Of a DNA stretch of 64,000 bases, positions 7,390 to 16,313 are shown in pieces. The DNA comes from Agarivorans litoreus (GTDB taxonomy: Bacteria > Pseudomonadota > Gammaproteobacteria > Enterobacterales > Celerinatantimonadaceae), in the NCBI RefSeq assembly GCF_019649015.1, contig NZ_BLPI01000001.1, positions 2,187,001-2,251,000 on the forward strand, in the 5' to 3' direction. Under the pieces are notes generated by a model. That model was not told where the DNA came from. It saw only the letters and a list, made by a program, of their open reading frames with translations, and searched no databases. Position 1 is the stretch's first letter. Each line of letters starts with the position of its first letter. A program made the position numbers and the translations under genes.

Positions 7390-9474
7390 ATGGCCACAAA
7401 AACTCAAGCGGGTGTTTCATTTCCACTCGGCGCCACTTATCAAGGTAAGGGTGTTAACTTTAGTATTTTCTCTAAAAATGCCACGGGAGTTACCCTTCTA
7501 TTATTTAAAGAAGTTAACTCTCGTAAGCCTTTTGCCGAGTTCCCTTTAGATCCAAATACCAACAAAACCGACCATTACTGGCATATTTTTGTTGAAGACC
7601 TAGACGTAGGAACGCTCTACGGCTTTCAAGTCGATGGTCCTTGGCAACCAGAGCGCGGTTTGCGTTTTGACCCAAGTAAGGTATTGCTCGATCCTTACGC
7701 CAGAATTACCCACTTCCCAGATAACTATTTGCGTCAGGTCGCGTCACGCCACGGTCATGTAAATACCAGTCAATGTATTAAAGGTGCAGTGGTAGATTTA
7801 CGTGGTTTTGATTGGCAAGGCACTCACCCAATTAAACGCTCACTGCAAGATACTGTTATTTACGAGCTACACGTAGCGGGTTTTACCAAACACCCATCGT
7901 CTGGTGTAGCAGAGCATAAGCGAGGCACTTATGCTGGGGTAATTGAAAAAATTCCTTACCTAAAAGAACTGGGTATAACTGCCGTGGAATTAATGCCAGT
8001 ACAGCAGTTCGATTTGCAAGATGCTCCTCTAGGTAAGCAAAACTACTGGGGTTACAGCCCAATTAACTTCTTCTCCCCACATACCGCTTACAGCTCCGAC
8101 AAAAGTGTCTGTGGCGCTTTTAACGAATTTAGAACCATGGTGCGTGAGCTGCATAAAGCCGGCATTGAGGTGATATTGGATGTGGTGTTTAACCATACAG
8201 CCGAAGGCGGCCACGACGGCCCAACACTTAGCATGAAGGGCTTGCAAAACGATACCTACTACATGCTAGAAAACGAAAAGCGTTGGTACAGTAACTACTC
8301 GGGTTGCGGCAATACTTGTAATGCTAACCACTCGGTAATGCGCCGTATGATCCGTGACGCACTGCGTTTTTGGGTAAACGAAATGCACGTAGATGGCTTC
8401 CGCTTTGATTTAGCCTCGGTACTAGCGCGTGACTCTGAAGGGCATGTAATGAAAGAGCCACCATTGCTATGGTCGATTGACTCAGACCCTTCATTGGCTG
8501 GCACTAAAATTATTGCTGAAGCTTGGGACGCAGCGGGCCTTTACCAAGTCGGTGAATTTGTTGGTGATCGCTGGAACGAGTGGAATGGTAAATTCCGAGA
8601 TGATGTACGTTCGTTCTTCCGTGGTGATTCAGGTGTTACTGGCAAATTTGCGTCGCGCTTATTGGGCAGCCCAGACATTTATTATAAAGAAAACCATTCG
8701 CCTCAGCGTTCTATTAATTTAGTGACTGCGCACGATGGTTTCACCTTAAACGATTTAGTCAGCTATAACGATAAGCACAACCTCGAAAATGGTGAAAACA
8801 ACCGTGATGGTGATAACCACAACATCAGTTATAACCACGGTGTAGAGGGGCCAACCCTAAACCCAAAAATCAACGACTTGCGTGAACAACAAATGAAGAA
8901 CTTCTTTGCTACTTTGTTGCTCTCTTTGGGTACGCCAATGATTACCATGGGTGATGAAGTAAAACGCACTCAAAACGGTAATAACAACGCCTATTGTCAA
9001 GATAACGAGTTGTCGTGGTTTGACTGGACATTAGTGGACAAAAACCAAAATTTATTGCGCTTTGTGCAAGAGCTTATCAAGTTGCGTCGTTATGACGATG
9101 TATTAGAAGAGAAAATTCACTTGAGCTTGTCGGATGTGATTCATGATGCCAATATCGAATGGCATGGTGTGCATCAAGGTCAGCCAGATTGGTCTGAACA
9201 TAGTCACTCTATTGCGGTTACTTTATTAGATCCATACTCAAAAGACCGCTTATACATGGTGTTTAACTCCTACTGGGAAGAGCTAGAGTTTGAAGTGCCA
9301 TGCATTGAAGGGCATTGGTTTAAGCTTGTTAATACCGCAGCCAAACCGCCAGAAGATGTTTATGACTTTAAAACAGCGCCTATGTTAGAAACAGGCTCAG
9401 TTAAAGTGGCTGCACGTTCGGTAATGGTATTTGTGGCGAACCCACAAATTGAAAAACGTAGTGAGAGAGTTTAA
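7390..9474 (+). CDS. glgX: glycogen debranching enzyme (isoamylase type)
   Basis: It hydrolyses alpha-1,6 branches of glycogen limit dextrins in the cytoplasm. The 694-residue protein has an N-terminal CBM48/isoamylase domain (about residues 10-150) and a GH13 barrel. Barrel motifs in order are DVVFNH, DGFRFDLASVLARD (nucleophile Asp), KIIAEAWD (acid Glu) and NLVTAHDGFTLNDLVSYNDK (third acid), ending in a beta-sandwich domain. The length matches GlgX/TreX enzymes. No other glg gene is adjacent, which is unusual for a glg cluster. The ribosome-binding site before the ATG at 7390 is weak. In relatives glycogen genes are CsrA targets, relevant to the csrB array 3 kb away. Confidence 0.92.
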   Translation: MATKTQAGVSFPLGATYQGKGVNFSIFSKNATGVTLLLFKEVNSRKPFAEFPLDPNTNKTDHYWHIFVEDLDVGTLYGFQVDGPWQPERGLRFDPSKVLLDPYARITHFPDNYLRQVASRHGHVNTSQCIKGAVVDLRGFDWQGTHPIKRSLQDTVIYELHVAGFTKHPSSGVAEHKRGTYAGVIEKIPYLKELGITAVELMPVQQFDLQDAPLGKQNYWGYSPINFFSPHTAYSSDKSVCGAFNEFRTMVRELHKAGIEVILDVVFNHTAEGGHDGPTLSMKGLQNDTYYMLENEKRWYSNYSGCGNTCNANHSVMRRMIRDALRFWVNEMHVDGFRFDLASVLARDSEGHVMKEPPLLWSIDSDPSLAGTKIIAEAWDAAGLYQVGEFVGDRWNEWNGKFRDDVRSFFRGDSGVTGKFASRLLGSPDIYYKENHSPQRSINLVTAHDGFTLNDLVSYNDKHNLENGENNRDGDNHNISYNHGVEGPTLNPKINDLREQQMKNFFATLLLSLGTPMITMGDEVKRTQNGNNNAYCQDNELSWFDWTLVDKNQNLLRFVQELIKLRRYDDVLEEKIHLSLSDVIHDANIEWHGVHQGQPDWSEHSHSIAVTLLDPYSKDRLYMVFNSYWEELEFEVPCIEGHWFKLVNTAAKPPEDVYDFKTAPMLETGSVKVAARSVMVFVANPQIEKRSERV

Positions 9475-9608
9475 CTCGCTGCGTTACTAGTTTGTGCAGG
9501 ACAATAAAACTTTGCCCATGAAGAATGGGTAGTGTGTGAATAGCTAAGCACGCTACCCAACATTAATACCAATAATAGTACTCTTACACCCATCGAAAAA
9601 AACGCCAT
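9471..9608 (-). CDS. candidate small membrane or secreted peptide (45 aa)
   Basis: A leftward 45-codon ORF starting with ATG at 9608, preceded by AGAGGG at seven bases. The product has one hydrophobic segment (VRVLLLVLMLGSVLS, about residues 8-22) behind a short N-terminus, then a polar tail with one cysteine. It could be a single-pass membrane peptide or a short exported peptide. The stop overlaps the last codons of glgX by four bases, tail to tail. I recognise no family. The good ribosome-binding site and hydrophobic core support it; its size and lack of homologues in my memory leave doubt. Confidence 0.4.
   Translation of the reverse strand: MAFFSMGVRVLLLVLMLGSVLSYSHTTHSSWAKFYCPAQTSNAAS
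9527..9558 (+). terminator. hairpin downstream of glgX
   Basis: GGGTAGTGTG (9527-9536) pairs with CACGCTACCC (9549-9558), ten pairs including one G-T. An overlapping alternative pairing, CCCAT (9515-9519) with ATGGG (9525-9529), would exclude it. There is no clear T-run, so the hairpin is certain on paper but termination is not. Confidence 0.4.
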
Positions 9609-9862
9609 TGTGTTGCCCTCTTTGCCTCCGTCCGTGTGACTTGTTTGCCATTATGATTTGCTAGTTTGAGGCTAGTATCTAACGAAAGTTTCATAATTTT
9701 AATAAGTTATGGACTTTTGTTTGATAAAAGTGAGCTAGGTTGGGTTTTTATGCTAAATGTCAAAAAACATGTTGCGTTCGTAATTAGTCAATTTAACCCG
9801 AGACACTAGAGCATACTCTTAGTTAATTGATCTTGTGGCTATTACAACAACTAAGTGAGCCA

Positions 9863-10024
9863 GTGTTGAATTCAGATAAACTTATCAAAAACATTCGCCG
9901 ACGAACCTTGGTCATTCGTAGCATGATTGCGTCAATTGTGTTGATGCTCTTTGTAGGTGTAGCCGTAGAGGCCGACCCATTGCAATCTGTTATTAGCCCG
10001 GTATCTAGTCGCGCTAATCTTTAG
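9863..10024 (+). CDS. candidate small single-pass membrane protein
   Basis: A short reading frame of about 53 residues from the GTG at 9863, or 52 from the TTG at 9866 next to AAGTGAG. An upstream TTG at 9827 would make it 65 residues but has no ribosome-binding site. The product has a basic stretch (IKNIRRRTLVIR) followed by one hydrophobic helix (SMIASIVLMLFVGVAVEA), the positive-inside pattern of a type II anchor. Its stop abuts the stop of polB. No family is recognised; it could be chance, but the topology signal is good. Confidence 0.4.
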   Translation: MLNSDKLIKNIRRRTLVIRSMIASIVLMLFVGVAVEADPLQSVISPVSSRANL

Positions 10025-12448
10025 TTAAAACAAACCTAATTGCGCCGAAGTTATTTGCTCAAAATCCAAGTCAATGAAGGGCAAAATAGCATCGGCAATT
10101 GGCTGTAGCTGTTTGTTTAAGTAATGTTGGTAATCAATTTGGCTAACTCGGTTAGTTAGCGGCTCAGGCCCATTTATGGTCATCCAATAGGCAATACTGC
10201 CTTTATTTTGATATTGCAGCGGTTTACCTAAGGCTTGGTTATGCTCGTCGGCGAGCCGTGCTGCTCGCACCTGTGGTGGCACATTCTTCACGTACTCGGC
10301 TAACTTGCGGCGTAAACGCTTACGGTAAATAAGTTGCTGGTCGTACTCGCCAGCCATTAGCTTATCCACGGTATCGAGAACAAACTGGCGTGGGTCTTGG
10401 TCGGAGAAAACCCGCTCCAATAAACCGGTTTGAAATATCTTTGCCATCTCTGTCCAATCAGAACGTACGGTTTCTAAGCCTTTTATGACTAATTGCTTAT
10501 CGTTGGTTAAACCTGCATAACGCTTTTTACTGCCAGTTTCAGAGCCGCGAATAGTTGGCATTAAAAAGCGAGAAAAATGAGTCTCAAACTCAATTTCTAG
10601 GTGACTATCTAACTGCATTTCTGAGGCTAGCTTGTGCTGCCAATATTGATTTATACCTTGCGCCAGTTGTTGGCCTATTTGTTTGGCTTGCTCTGCGGTT
10701 AAATCTTGATTTAGCCATACAAAGGTAGAGTCGGTATCACCATAAATCACTTCATGGCCTTGCTCGCTGATCCACTCTGCTGTTTCTTGCATTAGCTGGT
10801 GGCCGCGCATAGTGATTGAGCTGGCTAAGCGTGGATCGTGAAAGCGACAACCGGTAGAGCCCAATACTCCATAAAAGCTATTCATTAAAATTTTGATCGC
10901 CTGCGAGCGAGCGCTGTCGTGATCGGCCTTGGCTTGATCGCGCTGCAGCCAAAGCTGATTAATGATCTCGGGTAAAAAATGTTTATCGCGGCTAAATACT
11001 CCGCCTCTAAAGCCTTCAATGGCATTGTCGGGGCTCGCTAGCCCTTCAATTAAGCCCAGCGGATCAATTTTAAAGGTACGAATGATAGAGGGGTACAGGC
11101 TCTTAAAATCGAGTACTAGCACATTGTTATACAAGCCTGGTTTAGAGCTCATCACATAACCGCCGGGGCTATCGGCGATAAAGTCTCGGCTAAGATTTGG
11201 CGCTACATAGCCAGCTCGGTGCAATTTAGGCAAATACACATTGGTAAAGGCGGCCACCGAACCACCACTTCTATCCAGCATTAGGCCAGTAAGTTGGCTG
11301 CGCAAACATAGGTATTCAAGGATTTGCGTATGCTGGAAGATGTCTAACACCAACTTACAGTCTTCGAGGTTGTAGGCGGCAAGCTGGGGCTTGTTATGGG
11401 CAAAATTATGGTTAATTTCAGCCATACGATCATGTACTTCGTCTACCAACTTGCCGCGCTTAAGCAGTTGTTGGGCAACGTTTTCCAAGCTAAAACTATC
11501 GAAGTGATAAGTGGCTGATTTTAGTGCGTCTATGCCGTCCACTACTACGCGCCCAGGAATGCTAATAAAACCTGTTTGCTCGTTATCGCTACGCTCGCGC
11601 CAACGCGCTACGCCTTGTTGGCGGCCTAAGGCCAGTTTTATCCCATGCAAAGCGGCGCGTTTAACCAGCAACCTAAAATCAAAATTGATGACATTCCAAC
11701 CAATTATGATGTCCGGGTCGAGTTTTTCTATTACTAGCTCAAGCTGTTTTAGTAAGGCGTACTCATTAGCCAGCCAGGTAATTGGCGTATCTGCGGCTTG
11801 TTCACTGCCAATCATAAGCACTTGCTGAAAGTACTCACCGTATAATCCAATCGAGTAAAGTTGGCCTTTTTCACTGCATTCTATGTCTAGCGATAGCACC
11901 GACAGCTTAGGTGTATATTGGGCCGTTTTTATTTTGGCTTGTTGCCAAGCGGGGTAACGAGGATTGCTACCTTGGGTGCCCGCAAAAGCCATACTGCCAT
12001 AACAAAAACGTTCGGTAAGAAAGCGTTCATGTAGTTTTATGTCGTGCTCAAAGCAGCTTAATCCGGCTTGCTGTAAGCTTTGTGCGGCGCGGTAATGCGC
12101 ATCGATACTGGCAAAGTACAAGGCGGTAATCGGCTGATGCTGGAAGGTGTTTAACGCTACGCTTTGGTGCTTAAGCAAGTGCTCGCTAACGGTTTCTAAC
12201 ACGGCATCTAGCTCGCTACTTAACACAAAAAATACTGGCTGCTGGTCACTGACCTCTAAACACACTGGGCCTTGGTCACTGGCTAACCAAAGCTGAATAT
12301 AAGCCCGACCTTGACGATCGTAACTATTGGCGGTGAGTAAAAAACCTTGTCCTTGCCGCTGCTGGCTTGGCACTGTAAGCCCTCGGTACTGCATTATGCT
12401 TGGCAACTTAGCACAAAGCCGAGTGGCATAGCTAATATCCACCAGCAT
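10025..12448 (-). CDS. polB: DNA polymerase II (family B)
   Basis: A family B DNA polymerase with 3'-5' proofreading, used for replication restart and bypass of damage. At 807 residues it is slightly longer than E. coli PolB (783). Exonuclease motif I is LDIECSEKGQLYSIGLYGE around residue 187. The polymerase motifs are DFKSLYPSIIRTF near 447 and YGDTDSTF near 569; both catalytic aspartates are present. KKRYAG follows in the thumb-side region. The N-terminus carries about 35 residues beyond E. coli PolB; the internal Met at residue 19 (MQYRGLTV) is an alternative start. I saw no LexA box upstream, so SOS control is not evident. Confidence 0.93.
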   Translation of the reverse strand: MLVDISYATRLCAKLPSIMQYRGLTVPSQQRQGQGFLLTANSYDRQGRAYIQLWLASDQGPVCLEVSDQQPVFFVLSSELDAVLETVSEHLLKHQSVALNTFQHQPITALYFASIDAHYRAAQSLQQAGLSCFEHDIKLHERFLTERFCYGSMAFAGTQGSNPRYPAWQQAKIKTAQYTPKLSVLSLDIECSEKGQLYSIGLYGEYFQQVLMIGSEQAADTPITWLANEYALLKQLELVIEKLDPDIIIGWNVINFDFRLLVKRAALHGIKLALGRQQGVARWRERSDNEQTGFISIPGRVVVDGIDALKSATYHFDSFSLENVAQQLLKRGKLVDEVHDRMAEINHNFAHNKPQLAAYNLEDCKLVLDIFQHTQILEYLCLRSQLTGLMLDRSGGSVAAFTNVYLPKLHRAGYVAPNLSRDFIADSPGGYVMSSKPGLYNNVLVLDFKSLYPSIIRTFKIDPLGLIEGLASPDNAIEGFRGGVFSRDKHFLPEIINQLWLQRDQAKADHDSARSQAIKILMNSFYGVLGSTGCRFHDPRLASSITMRGHQLMQETAEWISEQGHEVIYGDTDSTFVWLNQDLTAEQAKQIGQQLAQGINQYWQHKLASEMQLDSHLEIEFETHFSRFLMPTIRGSETGSKKRYAGLTNDKQLVIKGLETVRSDWTEMAKIFQTGLLERVFSDQDPRQFVLDTVDKLMAGEYDQQLIYRKRLRRKLAEYVKNVPPQVRAARLADEHNQALGKPLQYQNKGSIAYWMTINGPEPLTNRVSQIDYQHYLNKQLQPIADAILPFIDLDFEQITSAQLGLF

Positions 12449-12561
12449 CTTTATTTTGTTTAACTAAGCATTTGTGAATAGTGGTTTCTGCCAAGGTGCT
12501 AATAGACTGCCCAGCCATTTAGCTGCACAGTTAGCCTAAAGCCTTTTAGTAAGTGGTAAGC

Positions 12562-13176
12562 ATGACAAGTCAATTTGAGCGAATGATGGCGGGTTTAAGT
12601 TTTAACCGTTGGGATAAAGACCTTGGCGAGCGCCGTTTAGCCACTCGGCAAATTACTCATAAGTTTAATCAAACCACACCAGAGCAAAACCAACAGCGCG
12701 AAGCGCTAGTGCGTGAGCTGTTTGTGAAGGTGGGTAAAAACATCGAGGTTTGCCCACCACTCACTGTGGATTATGGCGACACGGTGTTTATCGGTGACGA
12801 TGTATTTATTAATACTAACTTCACCTTGGTGAACTCGGGCAAAATTACTATTGGTGATCGGGTGATGATTGCACCGAACGTAAGTTTGTTTTCGATTAAC
12901 CACGCCTTAGATCCTGAACTACGCAAAACCTACATTAATCAGCAAGGTGAGCGAGAAGTGATTGACTACCCAGCGCCCATCACTATTGGTAACGATGTTT
13001 GGATCGGTGGTCATGCAGTAGTTCTAGCGGGTGTAACGGTGGGCAATGGCTCGGTTATCGCCGCCGGTGCGGTAGTGACTAAAGATGTGCCAGCAGGCGT
13101 ATTAGTGGGCGGTAATCCGGCTAAGGTTATTCGTGAGATACAAGCGGGTGAGACAGTGTGCCAAGCAATAGGCTAA
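12562..13176 (+). CDS. maa: maltose O-acetyltransferase-like (hexapeptide repeat)
   Basis: A 204-residue acetyl-CoA-dependent O-acetyltransferase of the Maa/NodL/LacA group. It has the N-terminal Mac domain ([15 protein letters not shown]) followed by a left-handed beta-helix of hexapeptide repeats ([31 protein letters not shown]). NHALDP contains the catalytic histidine, and the protein ends [11 protein letters not shown]. The acceptor is probably a maltose-like or other sugar, but this family is broad. I use the ATG at 12562; an in-frame GTG at 12553 adds three residues. It is divergent from polB across about 110 bases. Confidence 0.85.
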   Translation: MTSQFERMMAGLSFNRWDKDLGERRLATRQITHKFNQTTPEQNQQREALVRELFVKVGKNIEVCPPLTVDYGDTVFIGDDVFINTNFTLVNSGKITIGDRVMIAPNVSLFSINHALDPELRKTYINQQGEREVIDYPAPITIGNDVWIGGHAVVLAGVTVGNGSVIAAGAVVTKDVPAGVLVGGNPAKVIREIQAGETVCQAIG

Positions 13177-13205
13177 TGTTGTGAAGGTGTGCAGTAAATG
13201 ACTTT

Positions 13206-13225
13206 CCCCTTTCAATTAAAAGGGG
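13206..13225. terminator. hairpin between maa and the 13.2-14.2 kb cassette
   Basis: CCCCTTT (13206-13212) pairs with AAAGGGG (13219-13225) around a six-base loop. It lies between two convergent genes, but neither side has a proper T-run, so it is only a candidate terminator. Confidence 0.35.
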
Positions 13226-13248
13226 AGGTGTTTAGCCATCATTATTAT

Positions 13249-13761
13249 TTATTCTTCGAGCCAAGTGCGTTCAAAAGCATCTATTGCATTAAATGGTTTA
13301 CGAAGCTCTTTTATGCTCAAAAGCGTGTGCTGTTGTTCTTTAGTTAGTTTGCTAAACGCAAGTTCAGTATATATTTCGCTTGATGGAAACATAAGCGTTT
13401 TGTATTTTTGTATTTTTTCAGAAATCGCTTGGTTAGGTTGAGAACGATTTATTGATTCTAAAGTGAGAAGTGATCTTAAAAACTCTGTAAATAAAGGTTG
13501 GCTGCAATTTCGGATAGCTTCTTGGTTAAGAAACCCTAGAGCTTCACCTGTTCTATCGGGGTATCCTTTTAAGGTTTCAATTGTCTTCTGACTAAGTGTG
13601 GTAGAAGCGGCTGCTTCTCTACATTGTGAGTAAATGTTTGTAAAACTCTGGAATTTTTCATCTAGAACTTGAGTTCCAAAATTAAGAATATCATCTGCGA
13701 AACTAGATGAAGTGTGAATTGAAAATATAAGAAAAGTAAGGGTATATAGTTTTTTAATCAT
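13249..13761 (-). CDS. hypothetical secreted protein (170 aa)
   Basis: I do not recognise this family. It begins with a signal peptide (MIKKLYTLTFLIFSIHTSSSF, cleavage likely after FA-D near residue 22), so it should be periplasmic or exported. The mature part is about 148 residues, mostly helical by composition, with only two cysteines (CREAAA, NCSQPL) that could form a disulfide. The ATG overlaps the stop of the upstream interrupted frame as ATGA, so the two were probably translationally coupled. Codons are more AT-rich than in the flanking maa and pgi genes, suggesting acquisition. Confidence 0.65.
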   Translation of the reverse strand: MIKKLYTLTFLIFSIHTSSSFADDILNFGTQVLDEKFQSFTNIYSQCREAAASTTLSQKTIETLKGYPDRTGEALGFLNQEAIRNCSQPLFTEFLRSLLTLESINRSQPNQAISEKIQKYKTLMFPSSEIYTELAFSKLTKEQQHTLLSIKELRKPFNAIDAFERTWLEE

Positions 13762-14171
13762 TGTGGCTTACATCCATAGTGAATAGCCTTCCAGAATTGA
13801 CGTTCTTTAGCAGAGATCCTACTCCTCATCATTTGCATGCCTGCGATGGTACTGATTTGGCCTTCAGCAAAACGTTCTAAGTGAGAAAAAGATTGAAAAA
13901 AGTATTCCCAGTTTGTTGAGTAAATACTATAACCATTTTAACTAACGCCATTGGACGCTGATTTAAATAAAAGGCTCTCATCAACTAAGCCAGCTGCGGT
14001 AGATTGCCCTTTTACTGCATTTCCTCCGAATATAAGCGCTAGTTGTCCAATAGCAATAACCAACCAGCCTACTTTCTTCGTTTTGGTTATATCATTGATA
14101 TCGTTAATAGCGCGTTGACTCTGTTCGTCAAATCTAAGGTCTACTAGCGTGGGGCAAATCTTTTGGCTCAT
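13758..14171 (-). pseudogene. small membrane protein gene interrupted by an in-frame TAA
   Basis: The frame starts at the ATG read from 14171 (AGAGG five bases before it). It runs 77 codons, including one hydrophobic segment (WLVIAIGQLALIFGG, about residues 35-49), to a TAA at 13938-13940. The same frame then continues open for 59 more codons with protein-like content (NWEYFFQSFSHLERFAEGQ, then RSRISAKERQFWKAIHYG). It ends in TGA, overlapping the ATG of the next gene. A single nonsense change in a gene of about 137 codons is the simplest reading. Alternatively the 77-residue protein is complete, or the stop is read through. No family is recognised. Confidence 0.55.
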
Positions 14172-14192
14172 GAAAGCCTCTTCTTTATAATG

Positions 14193-14206
14193 ATTGATTA
14201 ATCAAT
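14193..14206. promoter_or_regulatory. 14-base palindrome next to a -10-like box
   Basis: ATTGATTAATCAAT is a perfect palindrome. On the leftward strand it is followed within a few bases by TATAAA, a -10-like box, and then by the ATG at 14171. The position fits an operator controlling the two-gene cassette. The binding protein is unknown, and the AT-rich sequence could be chance. Confidence 0.35.
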
Positions 14207-14314
14207 TGTGTGGGCGTTTTAACCCTTTGTCAATGCTAAACTTTTAAGCGTTAGGGTGTTTTTTGAACGTAAGGTTTTGTTTCATAGCGATGCTGTGCTA
14301 GCTCGTATTGGAAA

Positions 14315-14343
14315 CAAAAAAGCTGGCCTAGGCCAGCTTTTTA
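14315..14343. terminator. bidirectional terminator downstream of pgi
   Basis: AAAAAGCTGGCC (14317-14328) and GGCCAGCTTTTT (14331-14342) form a near-perfect palindrome with A- and T-runs on both sides. It serves pgi, transcribed leftward; the fragment upstream of the cassette promoter would be insulated by it. Confidence 0.8.
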
Positions 14344-14372
14344 CATTTAACGCAAAGGGTAAGCGTTAAGGC

Positions 14373-16025
14373 TTAGCTCCAAGCTTTAAAAGTGTTAATT
14401 AAACCATTGGTTGAGCTGTCGTGGCTGCTCACTTCGCTGCCGTCTTTTAGCTCTGGTAAAATTTGGTTAGCTAGCTGCTTACCTAGTTCTACGCCCCATT
14501 GGTCGAAGCTGAAGATGTTCCAGATAATGCCTTGTACAAAGATTTTGTGCTCGTACATAGCAACCATAGCGCCTAGTGTGTAAGGCGTGATCTTCTTAAC
14601 CAAGATAGAGTTAGTTGGCTTGTTACCGGTGAATACTTTAAATGGTGCTAGCTCTGCTACTTCGGCGGCTGATTTACCGGCTGCTACTAGTTCTGCTTCT
14701 ACGGTTTCGCGTGACTTACCAAAAGCCAAGGCTTCGGTTTGGGCGAAGAAGTTAGACATTAACTTAGCGTGGTGATCCGATAATGGATTGTGGCTAGTGG
14801 CTGGTGCAATAAAGTCACATGGGATTAGCTTAGTGCCTTGGTGAATCAGCTGGTAGAAAGCGTGTTGGCCGTTGGTACCTGGTTCGCCCCAAATAATTGG
14901 GCCAGTTTGGTAATCAACTGGATTGCCGTTACGGTCTACATTTTTACCGTTAGACTCCATGTCACCTTGCTGGAAGTAAGCAGCAAAGCGGTGCATGTAT
15001 TGGTCGTAAGGTAGAATAGATACGCTTTCTGCACCAAAGAAGTTGTTGTACCAAATGCCTAACAAACCAAGAATAACCGGTAGGTTTTGCTCTAACTCTG
15101 CGCTAGCAAAGTGTTGGTCCATGGCGTGTGCGCCGTCTAGCAGTTCAATAAAGTTGTCGTAGCCAACCGTAAGGGCAATCGACAAACCAATCGCCGACCA
15201 AGAAGAGTAACGACCGCCTACCCAATCCCAAAACTCAAACATGTTGTCGGTATCAATACCAAACTCGGCAACAGATTTAGCGTTAGTAGATAGAGCAGCA
15301 AAGTGCTTAGCTACGTGAGCTTGGTCGCCAGCAGCAGCTAGGAACCAATCGCGCGCGCTGTGGGCGTTAGTCATGGTTTCTTGGGTAGTGAAAGTTTTAG
15401 ACGCTACTAAGAACAAGGTAGTTTCTGGATCTACTTGTTTTAGGGTTTCGGCAATATGCGTGCCGTCTACGTTTGATACGAAGTAGGTAGTAATGTTTTC
15501 TACTTTGTATGCGCCTAGTGCTTCAGTAATCATTACTGGGCCTAGGTCTGAACCGCCAATACCAATGTTTACAATGCTTTCAATAGCTTTGCCGGTGTAA
15601 CCTTTCCATTCGCCAGAATGTACTTTTTCACAGAAGCCTTTCATTTTTTCTAGCACGGCGTTTACTGCTGGCATTACGTCTTCGCCGTCTACCATTACTG
15701 GGGTATTGCTGCGATTACGTAGTGCGGTATGTAGTACCGAGCGGCCTTCTGTTTGGTTGATTTTCTCACCAGAGAACATAGCTTTAATTGCGCTATCTAG
15801 CTTGGTTTCTTTAGCTAGTGCAACTAACTGCTGCATGGTTTCTTCAGTGATTAAGTTTTTAGAGTAATCCAATAAGATTTGCTCGTTAAACTCTACCGAG
15901 AAGCGATTGAAACGGTCTGCGTCAGCGGCGAATAGCTCGCTAAGTTTAACCTCTTTTTGTGCTTCAAAATGCGCTTGTAACGCTTTCCAAGCCTGTGTAG
16001 TTGTTGGATTGATATTGTCCAGCAT
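14373..16025 (-). CDS. pgi: glucose-6-phosphate isomerase
   Basis: It interconverts glucose-6-phosphate and fructose-6-phosphate in glycolysis and gluconeogenesis. The 550 residues are the normal length for the bacterial/eukaryotic-type enzyme. The signatures are [15 protein letters not shown] (sugar-phosphate binding, near 155-170), [23 protein letters not shown] and the C-terminal [13 protein letters not shown]. The catalytic Glu is in [18 protein letters not shown] strong terminator follows. It feeds the glycogen and amino-sugar pathways represented here by glgX and glmS, though those are far away. Confidence 0.97.
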   Translation of the reverse strand: MLDNINPTTTQAWKALQAHFEAQKEVKLSELFAADADRFNRFSVEFNEQILLDYSKNLITEETMQQLVALAKETKLDSAIKAMFSGEKINQTEGRSVLHTALRNRSNTPVMVDGEDVMPAVNAVLEKMKGFCEKVHSGEWKGYTGKAIESIVNIGIGGSDLGPVMITEALGAYKVENITTYFVSNVDGTHIAETLKQVDPETTLFLVASKTFTTQETMTNAHSARDWFLAAAGDQAHVAKHFAALSTNAKSVAEFGIDTDNMFEFWDWVGGRYSSWSAIGLSIALTVGYDNFIELLDGAHAMDQHFASAELEQNLPVILGLLGIWYNNFFGAESVSILPYDQYMHRFAAYFQQGDMESNGKNVDRNGNPVDYQTGPIIWGEPGTNGQHAFYQLIHQGTKLIPCDFIAPATSHNPLSDHHAKLMSNFFAQTEALAFGKSRETVEAELVAAGKSAAEVAELAPFKVFTGNKPTNSILVKKITPYTLGAMVAMYEHKIFVQGIIWNIFSFDQWGVELGKQLANQILPELKDGSEVSSHDSSTNGLINTFKAWS

Positions 16026-16313
16026 TGACCTTGTTCCTTAGATGCTTTACCTAGTTGACCGAGTTGCAAGTTTATTGACCAGTACTTGCGGGTAGCACTT
16101 TACCCTTTCTGGGAAAAAGGACGCAAGCAATCAGATCAATATTGTGCAAAAGCTTGCGACCTATTTTAGCTAAGTTTGATCAATTTGTATTAAAACCGCA
16201 CGTTGTATTGGGGTTTATCCATTTTTTATCAACGGGTTTTTCTGTTCTCGCTATTCAAGTTGTTGCTACAATGCCCACAAATTATTCGCCTCTCACCTGC
16301 AAGGGAGCTGTTT

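Noticed and set aside
12449-12561. LexA box before polB
   Set aside because: I looked for CTGT-N8-ACAG upstream of polB and found none; SOS control cannot be claimed.
13938-13940. Selenocysteine or pyrrolysine recoding at the in-frame stop
   Set aside because: The codon is TAA; known recoding of this kind uses TGA or TAG.
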